Of a stretch of 64,000 nt of DNA, positions 40,269 through 48,432 are shown in pieces. A model generated the notes under the pieces. That model had not been told where the DNA came from, ran no database searches, and saw only the letters and a list, made by a program, of their open reading frames with translations. Within the stretch, counting starts at the first letter, position 1, and each line of letters opens with the position of its first letter. The stretch is from Liberibacter crescens BT-1 (GTDB taxonomy: Bacteria; Pseudomonadota; Alphaproteobacteria; Rhizobiales; Rhizobiaceae), in NCBI RefSeq assembly GCF_000325745.1, contig NC_019907.1, positions 578,001 to 642,000 on the forward strand, read 5' to 3'. The position numbers and the translations under genes are program-made.

Positions 40269-43200
40269 TTGCCCGAAGCCGAATCTCGAAAAATGAATAC
40301 TGTATTTTCTTCTAGTCTTCGCTATAATAGCTTTTCATTGATGTTTAGAGTTTCTTTTTTGATAGCAATAATGTTGCTTTTTATTCTTATTGGTTTGTTT
40401 TGTATTTTCAACCTTCAGATGTTTAATCAGAAAATTAAAGCACATATTACCAATGTATTGAATCAAACTTTTTCTCAGCAATACCATGTTAAAATTGGCT
40501 CAAGTCTTGTTAATTTTGATTCCAGAGGTCAATTAGGAGTAGAAATCAAAGACTTTAAATTAATATCAATTAATCATTCAATACCGTGTGATATTAAAAA
40601 TATAAGAATAAGCTTTAATCCTTGGTATTTTTTGGTAGGTTCGGTTGCTATTACTAAGGTGGATGTTTCTGGTCTTGTATTCAAACAAAAATTACAGGAA
40701 AAAGAGCCATTCTTTGGTTTTTCTCGTTGGCGAGTTGATGCTTTCCCTGATTATATAGAGTGTATTTTTAAATTTTTTGATAAATTTTCAGTATTCGTAG
40801 CTCAAGATGCGTTAGCACGTTTAAGTGGTCTTTCTTTTACTATTGTTGATGATCAACATCGATCATCGCCTTTTGTTATCAGAATTGAAAATCTACTTAT
40901 ATACGATCAAAAAGCCAGTTCAATGTTGATAGAAAGTAATATTCTATTAAATAGAAAAAAAGTACATTTAATGTTGGTTGCTAATAAGCAAAATAGTAAG
41001 ATTATGTCTTTTAAGGGTACTCTTTCTGATGTTCCTTTGCGCCAGTTGACGCTTGAATATAATCACAATCATGGATTAGACGCTGATTCTGTTATTACCT
41101 TTTCTGTACAGCGTGCTAATCATAAAAAAAAACCATCCTTTTCAACCATAATCAATGTTCATGAAGGTACAATGTATTATTATGGGATTTCTGAAAAGCT
41201 GAGATCTGCACGTCTTGAATTAGAATATGATAATAATCGTCATGCGATGAATATCAGACCATCAATTATTCTTCTAAGCAACCTATCTTTGCCTTTCAGT
41301 GGGTTACTTATTGATCTTGAGCGCCTTGATTCTAAAGTGAAGCATAAATTCAATGAAGGCATAGGTATTGATATTTTGCTCAAGGGGGGACAGTTTAAAG
41401 AAAAAGCTTTAGATCAGGATTCATTGATTTTTGATGTAAAGGTTTCTGGAGAATATTCTCCTGTTGAAAAGGAACTTTATATGGATAATTTAGACTTATC
41501 CAGTCCATTGGGCGCTATATTTGGTTCATTAAAAATCCGTTATGATCAGAAAAATTCTCCAGAAATTTCTTTTGGTGGGCATGCAGAGAGTATAAAAACT
41601 GCAGCCATAAAACAGTTCTGGCCATTCTGGGTTACTCCTGATGTACATAACTGGGTTGAACAGAATCTTTATGGAGGAACTGTTTCTGATGCTTCTATCT
41701 CTATTTTTATTGCTCAGGGACGATTAAACAACAAATCATTCAGCGAATTACAATTTACACCACAAGAATTAAAAATCAGTTTTGATATAGAAAAAACAAG
41801 TCTAAATATAATTAAAGATATACCACCACTAAAAGATACTATTGCGCATTTTGATCTTTTAGGATCCGTTGTTAATATTAATATTAAGAAAGGCACGGCT
41901 TATTTCCTTTCAGGACATAATATTTCTTTAGTTGGGGGATCTTTTGTTATGCCTTCTATCTATGAAAAACCGTTAATGTCAGAGATTCGATTTTCTCTCT
42001 CAGGAGATGTTGATACCATGTCAGAGCTTCTTTCTTACAAGCCTTTCCAGAGGTATCAAGGTCGTTATGGTTTCAAAAATATTTCTGGACATATTGAGGC
42101 AGACATAGAGGCACGGGTTTATCTTGCTGATCAATCTTTATTAGAAAAATCAACTTATAAAGTCAATTTTCAGCTTCATGATGTTCAATTATTACAGTTT
42201 CCTTGGTTGCCTCTTACACAATTGAAAGGATCTTTTAACGGGGATTCAAGAATTATACACCTTAATGCTACAGGAAAAATAAACAAGATAGATTCTGAAA
42301 TTTCAATAGATGAACCTATTGATAATGATTATTCAAAAAAACGAATAATCTTGTTAACAATCAGATCAAGAAATAACAGGAAAAAGAATGTTTTTGAGGA
42401 TATAAAAAATTATATTGGCGGATCTATGAAAATAGAAATGCAGAATATAGATGAAAAACGGCAGAAAGTAAATATTGATCTTATCCGTGCAACAATGTTT
42501 ATTCCTTGGTTTGGTTGGTATAAACCTTTTGGTCGGTCTGCTCATCTTGTATTTGATTTGATGAACGATTCTGCAATACAATTAAGTAATATACGTTTTG
42601 AAAGTGGAGGAGCAATTGCTCTTGGAGATATAAGCTTTGATAACAAAAAAATGTTAGTTATGAAGTTTTCTAAGCTACGTTTTTCATCAGAGGATAATTT
42701 TTCTTTAAATCTTAATCAGAGTAAACAAGGATGGGATATAATCTTAAACGGTAAAGCACTGGATGTAAGGTCTTTAGTTAATCAACTACGTTATAAGAAA
42801 AATAATGATTTTCAAGATTATGCATCTGTAGCCCTGCATATTAATATTGATAAGGTAATTGGTTTTAATGATCAATTTTTAAATAGTTTTCGTGGTTCTC
42901 TAGTCATGAATAAAGGAATTTTTCTCAAGGCTGGTTTTTCCAGTAATATGCAGAACGGTAAACTTGTTACAGCTAATAAAGAAAAGGATCAAAAAACATT
43001 AATTATTAACAGCAATGATGCAGGAATCCTTGCAAAGTTTTTTGATTGTTATCGGAGGATGAAAGGGGGAAGCCTTGATTTAAGAGTTGATATTGAAAGT
43101 AGAAAACAAATAAATGGACAGTTAGAGGTAAGCAATTTTTCATTGGTTGATGAAAAAAATCTGCAATTTCTTGTTTCTGTACCTGTAGATCAGAATGGTC

Positions 43201-43589
43201 GTAGTCTTAATGGTGCTGTCAAACGAGATATTAATATTAGCTCAGGTGATTTTCAGAAATTTTTTGTTAATTTTAATGCTGGTGAAGGCAATGTTATTAT
43301 TAAAAATGGTATACTACGAGGTTCTCTTGTAGGGGCAAGTTTTCAAGGAACCTTGAGAGATGTCAGTAATAAAATAGATATGACAGGAACTTTTATGCCT
43401 ATTTATGGGCTCAACCAATTATTTTCTAAAGTTCCTTTAATCGGTACCATTCTTGGAAATGGTCAGGATCATGGTCTCATAGGGATAACATTTAAGTTAT
43501 CTGGAGATTCTGATTTGCCAAAATTATCTGTTAATCCTTTGTCATTAATAGCACCTGGAGTTTTCAGAAAAATTTTTGCATATCAATAG
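40269..43589 (+). CDS. Large AsmA/YhdP-like protein (DUF3971 type)
   Basis: This 1106-residue protein has one N-terminal membrane anchor (about residues 27-50) and a very long beta-rich periplasmic part. The central region (GVLPFWVTPDVHNWVEQNL-like: here WPFWVTPDVHNWVEQNLYGG at about 455-475) and the C-terminal segment (GTFMPIYGLNQLFSKVPLIG) match the YhdP/AsmA family. These proteins are thought to form bridge-like paths for phospholipid transport to the outer membrane. I chose the TTG at 40269 because AGGAG lies six bases upstream. An ATG at 40293 has no ribosome site. tyrS converges on it. Confidence 0.86.
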   Translation: MPEAESRKMNTVFSSSLRYNSFSLMFRVSFLIAIMLLFILIGLFCIFNLQMFNQKIKAHITNVLNQTFSQQYHVKIGSSLVNFDSRGQLGVEIKDFKLISINHSIPCDIKNIRISFNPWYFLVGSVAITKVDVSGLVFKQKLQEKEPFFGFSRWRVDAFPDYIECIFKFFDKFSVFVAQDALARLSGLSFTIVDDQHRSSPFVIRIENLLIYDQKASSMLIESNILLNRKKVHLMLVANKQNSKIMSFKGTLSDVPLRQLTLEYNHNHGLDADSVITFSVQRANHKKKPSFSTIINVHEGTMYYYGISEKLRSARLELEYDNNRHAMNIRPSIILLSNLSLPFSGLLIDLERLDSKVKHKFNEGIGIDILLKGGQFKEKALDQDSLIFDVKVSGEYSPVEKELYMDNLDLSSPLGAIFGSLKIRYDQKNSPEISFGGHAESIKTAAIKQFWPFWVTPDVHNWVEQNLYGGTVSDASISIFIAQGRLNNKSFSELQFTPQELKISFDIEKTSLNIIKDIPPLKDTIAHFDLLGSVVNINIKKGTAYFLSGHNISLVGGSFVMPSIYEKPLMSEIRFSLSGDVDTMSELLSYKPFQRYQGRYGFKNISGHIEADIEARVYLADQSLLEKSTYKVNFQLHDVQLLQFPWLPLTQLKGSFNGDSRIIHLNATGKINKIDSEISIDEPIDNDYSKKRIILLTIRSRNNRKKNVFEDIKNYIGGSMKIEMQNIDEKRQKVNIDLIRATMFIPWFGWYKPFGRSAHLVFDLMNDSAIQLSNIRFESGGAIALGDISFDNKKMLVMKFSKLRFSSEDNFSLNLNQSKQGWDIILNGKALDVRSLVNQLRYKKNNDFQDYASVALHINIDKVIGFNDQFLNSFRGSLVMNKGIFLKAGFSSNMQNGKLVTANKEKDQKTLIINSNDAGILAKFFDCYRRMKGGSLDLRVDIESRKQINGQLEVSNFSLVDEKNLQFLVSVPVDQNGRSLNGAVKRDINISSGDFQKFFVNFNAGEGNVIIKNGILRGSLVGASFQGTLRDVSNKIDMTGTFMPIYGLNQLFSKVPLIGTILGNGQDHGLIGITFKLSGDSDLPKLSVNPLSLIAPGVFRKIFAYQ

Positions 43590-43623
43590 AAAATTTCCTT
43601 GAAAAATTTTTTAGTATCTGAGC

Positions 43624-44877
43624 TTAATAAAAATTAATGATAACGTGGTGTTTTTTTCCAACCGATAGTTTAATGGTTTCTTTAGGATTATAATTATCAG
43701 GCCCAAGGCAAAGTCGATCATCAACAATAAGCTGGTCATTTATTTTTACAGCATTGCTTTTTACCTGTCGACGTGCTTCATTATTTGAAGGCGCTAATCC
43801 TGATCTAACAATGAGATTTAGAAGTCCTATCCCAACGTTAAACTCATCCATGGGAATATTAATGGTGGGTAACCCATGAGAAAGAGTACCTTCTTCGAAG
43901 ACTTTAAAAGCAGCTTCCGCAGCTTGTTCAGCCATCTTCCGCCCATGGACTTTAGCGGTAATCTCTGTTGCTAGAATTTTCTTTGCTTCGTTTATTTCTG
44001 AGCCTTTTAATTTTGAAAGTCTGTTAATTTCTTCCAGAGATAAAGTGGTAAATACTTTTAGGAAACGAGCAACATCGGCATCATCCGTATTACGCCAATA
44101 TTGCCAAAAGTCGTATATAGAAGTCAGATCCTGGTCGAGCCATATTGTTCCTGAGTCTGTTTTGCCCATTTTTTTACCACTTGAGGTAACAAGCAATGGT
44201 GAAGTTAAGGCAAAAAGCTGCGAAAGCCCTAGACGATGACCAAGATCAACACCATTAATGATATTTCCCCATTGATCTGATCCTCCCATTTGCAAACGAC
44301 AGTCATATCGTTTAGCAAGTTCTACAAAATCATAAGCTTGCAGAATCATATAGTTGAATTCTAAAAAAGATAATGATTGTTCACGTTGAAGACGTAATTT
44401 CACAGAATCAAAAGACAGCATGCGGTTTATAGAAAAATGACAACCAATGTCTCGCAGAAAGTCAAGATATTTTATAGGTGTTAGCCATTCAATATTATTG
44501 ACCATCAGGGCATCAGTAGCGCCGTCGCCATATTGTAGGAATTGTGAGAAAATACGCTGGATAGAGGAAATATTACTTTGGACAGTATTAACTGTTAACA
44601 ATTGGCGTGCTTCGTCTTTAAAAGACGGATCACCTATCAGGCCAGTGCCTCCTCCCATTAGTGAAATCGGTTTATGGCCTGTTGTTTGTAACCAATAGAG
44701 CATCATTAATTGCATCATATGTCCAACATGCAAGGAAGACGCCGTTGGATCATAGCCTATATAGGCAGTCATGCGTGTTGTATATAAAAGCTTATCAAGT
44801 TCCTGTTCATGAGAAATTTGATGTATAAATCCTCGTTCACAAAGAATTTTTAAAAAATCCGATTTTAATTCATACAT
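43624..44877 (-). CDS. tyrS: Tyrosyl-tRNA synthetase
   Basis: This 417-residue class I synthetase shows the HIGH-type motif in [15 protein letters not shown] (about 43-57), tyrosine-pocket residues in [24 protein letters not shown] (family order), the KMSKS variant [10 protein letters not shown], and a C-terminal S4 RNA-binding domain ([20 protein letters not shown]). Length is normal. It charges tRNA-Tyr in the cytoplasm. Confidence 0.97.
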   Translation of the reverse strand: MYELKSDFLKILCERGFIHQISHEQELDKLLYTTRMTAYIGYDPTASSLHVGHMMQLMMLYWLQTTGHKPISLMGGGTGLIGDPSFKDEARQLLTVNTVQSNISSIQRIFSQFLQYGDGATDALMVNNIEWLTPIKYLDFLRDIGCHFSINRMLSFDSVKLRLQREQSLSFLEFNYMILQAYDFVELAKRYDCRLQMGGSDQWGNIINGVDLGHRLGLSQLFALTSPLLVTSSGKKMGKTDSGTIWLDQDLTSIYDFWQYWRNTDDADVARFLKVFTTLSLEEINRLSKLKGSEINEAKKILATEITAKVHGRKMAEQAAEAAFKVFEEGTLSHGLPTINIPMDEFNVGIGLLNLIVRSGLAPSNNEARRQVKSNAVKINDQLIVDDRLCLGPDNYNPKETIKLSVGKKHHVIINFY

Positions 44878-45014
44878 TATCGTACCTTTTTAAGAAGATT
44901 ATCAATAATAAATTATAATTCAGTAACAAAGCCTTTCAGTTAGAAAAACTTTATTTAGCCAGAGCTTAGGTTGCTTCTATTTATAGTAGAAAATATACTA
45001 TATCTTGGCATTAT

Positions 45015-45794
45015 TTATAATCTTTGATATATAACTTTGGGAGGATTTAATTTTAAAAAGTTATATACATAATAACGGGCAATATCAAGATATTCATGAA
45101 TAGCGATATCTGTCAGAGTAAAATTATAAGATATGGGAATAGGCGTCATAACCACATTTAGAAAGTCACCGTGCATTGCTGTAGCATGAATTCCGAAGTG
45201 TTTAAAGTACAATTGACTGCGTTTTAAATGCACAGCTGATGATACTAAAATTATCAAATCTGAGCGATCCTCTTGTAAGATATTGCTAACAAATTGAGCA
45301 TTTTGAAAAGTATTTAAACTTTTCTCTTCGATTTTTATGTCATCAGGGTTAAGACCCATTTCTACCAGCGTATTACGATAAATCATTGATTCAGAAAACC
45401 CGTTTTTCTGAGGATCACCACCGATGATAATAATCTTGCAATCGGATTTTAAATTTTTACAGCTTTTATAAAGCTTTTCAGCTTCAACTATGCGTCCGTA
45501 GGCAAAAATTGATGGTTCAAGATTGATAGTGGAAAGATTCTTTACAACTGTTGTACCAGCACCTAATACAATGATCTTGTTATGATCTCTCCATTCATCT
45601 TTTGGCTGTATACGATAATAGGATTGTAATTTATTAAGAAGAAAACTTGGTATAGGGCCGCAACCAATTGCGAAAAAAAAGATAAAGAAACAGGTATAAA
45701 ATAAATAACTGACCTTATAGTATTTAAGGTACCTTAAAGCAATAGGACAAATAAGCAGGAATAACATTATACTAAGAATCATCAATATCTCCAT
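45015..45794 (-). CDS. YdcF-like (DUF218) membrane protein
   Basis: This 259-residue protein has two N-terminal membrane spans (about 4-20 and 28-50) followed by the DUF218 Rossmann-like fold: IIVLGAG, IIIIGGDPQKNGFSES, LNTFQNAQFV and LIILVSSAVHLKRSQLYF. Family members such as YdcF, SanA and ElyC are linked to envelope integrity, with no firmly known chemistry. The 20-kDa C-terminal domain probably faces the periplasm or cytoplasm next to the membrane. It is a single gene between tyrS and the small RNA-like element. Confidence 0.8.
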   Translation of the reverse strand: MEILMILSIMLFLLICPIALRYLKYYKVSYLFYTCFFIFFFAIGCGPIPSFLLNKLQSYYRIQPKDEWRDHNKIIVLGAGTTVVKNLSTINLEPSIFAYGRIVEAEKLYKSCKNLKSDCKIIIIGGDPQKNGFSESMIYRNTLVEMGLNPDDIKIEEKSLNTFQNAQFVSNILQEDRSDLIILVSSAVHLKRSQLYFKHFGIHATAMHGDFLNVVMTPIPISYNFTLTDIAIHEYLDIARYYVYNFLKLNPPKVIYQRL

Positions 45795-45871
45795 AAATTA
45801 CATATACTCTATATAAAATAAGGAAATTTGATTCAAGATGATGTTGATTTGGCGTGGTTATTTTGTTTTTA

Positions 45872-45967
45872 TCAAAAAAACCTTCTCTGACTGGAAACCC
45901 GAGCTATAGGAGGAAATAATAAGGCATCGTCAGAGAAGGCAAGATATTTAATCAAGGAGATATCCAT
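45872..45967 (-). CDS. Possible 31-residue micro-ORF covering the small hairpin RNA element
   Basis: ATG at 45967 to TGA at 45872 encodes 31 residues beginning MDISLIKYLAFSDD and ending SSQRRFF. A GTAGG lies about nine bases before the ATG. The frame runs straight through the 11-bp hairpin and its T-run, so either the peptide or the RNA structure may be the real product. No family recognised. Confidence 0.3.
   Translation of the reverse strand: MDISLIKYLAFSDDALLFPPIARVSSQRRFF
45874..45939 (-). ncRNA. Candidate small RNA end: long-loop terminator hairpin with a CCTCC loop
   Basis: On the minus strand CCTTCTCTGAC (45939-45929) pairs perfectly with GTCAGAGAAGG (45891-45881) and is followed by seven T. 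The 37-nt loop contains TTTCCTCCTATAG, an anti-Shine-Dalgarno-like CCUCC. An 11-bp stem plus T-run is a good intrinsic terminator, and anti-SD loops are known in alphaproteobacterial small RNAs (alpha-r14 and CcsR families). It lies downstream of the outer-membrane gene's own terminator, so it likely has its own promoter. The 5' end is not determined. Confidence 0.45.
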
Positions 45968-46081
45968 CTTAAATACCTACTTTAATTGTGTTGGATAAAA
46001 GTAAATATAGGCTTTAAAAAAATAGAAAGTTTATTCTTAAATCAAATATTTTAAAAATAACTCATCGAAATAAAAAAGAAT

Positions 46082-46105
46082 CTCAAAGATGTTGATATCT
46101 TTGAG
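46082..46105 (-). terminator. Terminator after the outer-membrane protein gene
   Basis: CTCAAAGAT (46082-46090) and ATCTTTGAG (46097-46105) pair perfectly. T-rich sequence stands on both sides, so the hairpin can work in either direction. It lies 36 bp downstream of the gene at 46142 on the minus strand. Confidence 0.8.
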
Positions 46106-46141
46106 CTTCTTTTTTATGAGTTTTTATATAAAGAAACAATA

Positions 46142-46861
46142 TTAGAATTTCACTCCTAATCCAGCTGTCACCAAGTGACTCTTAGGATTGATTCTCATAT
46201 GGATATCTTGGTTTATATCGAAATTTTTTCCTTGGAAGGGAGTATATCGGTATCCAACACGTGTAAATACACTATCAGTGATAGCATAATCTATCCCTCC
46301 TCCAAACGTAACAGAGTTAAAGGCATTATTCTTGGTAATTGAACTTGCTCCCAATGGTCCTGCACTTCCTTCTGTTGAAGTAGTCATTACTGCCCATCCT
46401 ACTGTTCCGTAAATTAAAGCTTTATCAAAAGCATAACCGGCACGTAGCCTTGCAGAGGCACTAATTTTATTTTTTGTTTTTACATTAAAAGCATTATTAA
46501 GCCAAAATTGAGAATTGGCCTTGTTCCAAGAATAGGCTACGTCACCTTCTACACCATATACAATATTGTTGCTTTGCAAATTAAATCCGCCAAAACCACC
46601 CAAAACAGGAGCGTTTTTACTTATTGTATTAGAATAGTTGTTATTCATACCCTGTCCTGTATAGTTTAACATGTTTTCATATTTGAAAAAATTTACTCCT
46701 GTATTAACACCGAAATATGGTCCTGACCATAGCTGTTTATCACTGAAATTGCTTCCAGAATTATTGGGAGAAGCAGGTACATCACTATAATTAACTGCAT
46801 CTGCTGCAATTGCAGATATTGATGAAGTTAATAAAAATAGTATAAAAATTAATTTTTGCAT
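46142..46861 (-). CDS. Outer-membrane beta-barrel protein, Omp25/Omp31-like
   Basis: This 239-residue protein has a signal peptide (about 1-20, SAIAADA). The mature sequence starts the barrel with LWSGPYFGVNTGVNF, the W-x-G-x-Y-x-G pattern of Rhizobiales Omp25/Omp31 and haemin-binding proteins of Bartonella. It continues with GVEGDVAYSW, SARLRAGYAF, YGTVGWAV and FGGGIDYAI strands, and ends HLVTAGLGVKF with the C-terminal Phe needed for BAM insertion. The role could be a structural porin or a haem/host-factor receptor. The sequence does not decide. An operator-like palindrome lies upstream (46933) and a terminator downstream. Confidence 0.88.
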   Translation of the reverse strand: MQKLIFILFLLTSSISAIAADAVNYSDVPASPNNSGSNFSDKQLWSGPYFGVNTGVNFFKYENMLNYTGQGMNNNYSNTISKNAPVLGGFGGFNLQSNNIVYGVEGDVAYSWNKANSQFWLNNAFNVKTKNKISASARLRAGYAFDKALIYGTVGWAVMTTSTEGSAGPLGASSITKNNAFNSVTFGGGIDYAITDSVFTRVGYRYTPFQGKNFDINQDIHMRINPKSHLVTAGLGVKF

Positions 46862-47237
46862 TTTGTGATTCCTCAGTTACAGGTTTTCCCGCATCCGTTT
46901 TACCACATCCTTGTACATTTACTTAACATGCACATGTCAATCATGACATGTATTGCATATAAAAATCTATAGTTTTTATACAACAAAGTAAACTTTTTAA
47001 TTTTAAAAAGTAATAAATCATTAAGTTTATAATAAAAGGTCTTTTGGAATGGAAGATTAAGAGGACAAATCAGGAATAGAAAAAACTTGTCGAATAATTT
47101 CTTTGATTTTTATAGATTTTATATACGGTATTGATTGAAGCATAGGTAATCAAGAACATGCAATAAGAATAAACTAAAAAACTTTTTTAAGTTATTATCA
47201 AAAAATAATGAATAAAAAGGATCGTCCTAAATAAAAA
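46862..47237. other. Promoter region of the outer-membrane gene and tail of the coiled-coil gene
   Basis: These 376 bp carry the leader of the barrel protein gene, with a palindrome at 46933-46950, and the 3' flank of the coiled-coil gene. I see no gene here. Confidence 0.55.
46933..46950. promoter_or_regulatory. Operator-like palindrome CATGTCA-ATCA-TGACATG
   Basis: Two perfect 7-bp arms (46933-46939 and 46944-46950) flank a 4-bp spacer, 72-89 bp upstream of the barrel protein's ATG. The size and placement fit a dimeric regulator site. It does not match an iron-control or Irr box that I know, so the regulator is unknown. Confidence 0.4.
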
Positions 47238-47954
47238 TTAAAAGATTAAATGGCGTATCATGAAAAATGATACAATTGTAATGATAAAAAACAATATCAG
47301 AATACCACCGCCTATCTGAAACATGGTAAACATTTGGGAGATTTTCTCATTTAATTCGACAATGTCTTGATGGAGATTAGCTTTTATTTCAGAAATGTCC
47401 TGATTGACTTTATTACTTGTGCTTGTTATTTCTTCGCTAATCTTGTTGCTTATAGCATCAATTTCCTTGCTGAGAGTGACATTAATATTATCAATCTCCT
47501 GGCTCAACTTGCTGCTTATATTTGTTATATCCTGACTAAAACTTGTTTTTGAAGAATTTATTCCTTGAGTAAACTTGTTATTCACAGTCGCTATTTCTTG
47601 CAAGAGATTAGCACTGACTGCTGTTATATCCTGGCGGAAATTCATTTTCATCGCCGAGATATCTTGATTCAGTCTTGTATTGACACCATTAATTTCAGAA
47701 ATTTCCTTACTTAAATTACTATTCAGTACAGCATTCAGGCTGAGATTGACGGCAGTTATTTCTATCCTAAGATCATTGACCGCATTGGAAACATCATCTT
47801 TTGTTGCCAAATATTTAAATGCCTCTTTAATGGCACTAGGAGCTTCTTTCGTTTCGCTTTTTCTAACAAAAGTTGACGATGAGTTCATTTTTAAAGCATC
47901 CACGCTGCTTTCTTCAGAATTATTGTTTCTAAGAAATGTTGACAATGAGTTCAT
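47238..47954 (-). CDS. Hendecad coiled-coil protein with C-terminal membrane anchor
   Basis: This 238-residue protein has an N-terminal short repeat (MNSLSTFLR and MNSSSTFVR), a YLATKDDVSNAVNDLRIEI segment like DUF1640 proteins, then ten consecutive 11-residue repeats of the form Q-D/E-I-x8 (QDISAMKMNFR, QDITAVSANLL and onward to QDIVELNEKIS). It ends with one membrane span (GGGILILFFIITIVSFF). Eleven-residue periodicity predicts a right-handed coiled coil. The layout resembles Bdr proteins of Borrelia and small anchored coiled-coil proteins of alphaproteobacteria. Function unknown. It is divergent from dnaE. Confidence 0.75.
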   Translation of the reverse strand: MNSLSTFLRNNNSEESSVDALKMNSSSTFVRKSETKEAPSAIKEAFKYLATKDDVSNAVNDLRIEITAVNLSLNAVLNSNLSKEISEINGVNTRLNQDISAMKMNFRQDITAVSANLLQEIATVNNKFTQGINSSKTSFSQDITNISSKLSQEIDNINVTLSKEIDAISNKISEEITSTSNKVNQDISEIKANLHQDIVELNEKISQMFTMFQIGGGILILFFIITIVSFFMIRHLIF

Positions 47955-48432
47955 GGGTAAAACATCTTATATTTGTAATTAAGACACAAGAAAAGCAACT
48001 TAATGTATAAAATTTCGATAAATAAAGTTAATTTTAAACATCCATAGATTTATTCGTTCTTTCTAGTGGTGCTAAACATCTTTTATTTTGTCGATAGAGT
48101 AATAATGTTAACTAGAAGAAATTGTCAAAAAATAGATACGAGTATTTATTTATGAAATTTTTCATAACTTGATGTTTTATTCTTGAAGAAAAAAGAAAAT
48201 TCTTTCAATTCATGAAGATTCATGGGAAGAAAAAGTAATTACCTACTGTCAAAAATTTTAGAAACAGCAGATAATGATATCGTTATGCATACGTATTCTT
48301 GTTAAGGATTAAAGACCCACGAAGGGTTTTTTGTACAAAAACAAATTGATCATCCTTACAAAAACCTTTTTCAAAGATAGTGAAAGAAGTAGGATCAAAA
48401 TTTTTACAAGATTCATGAAAGTATCATAAAAC
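47955..48432. other. Long intergenic region upstream of dnaE
   Basis: These 478 AT-rich bases separate the divergent coiled-coil gene and dnaE. No frame, RNA or long repeat is convincing. Promoters for both genes must lie here. Confidence 0.5.
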
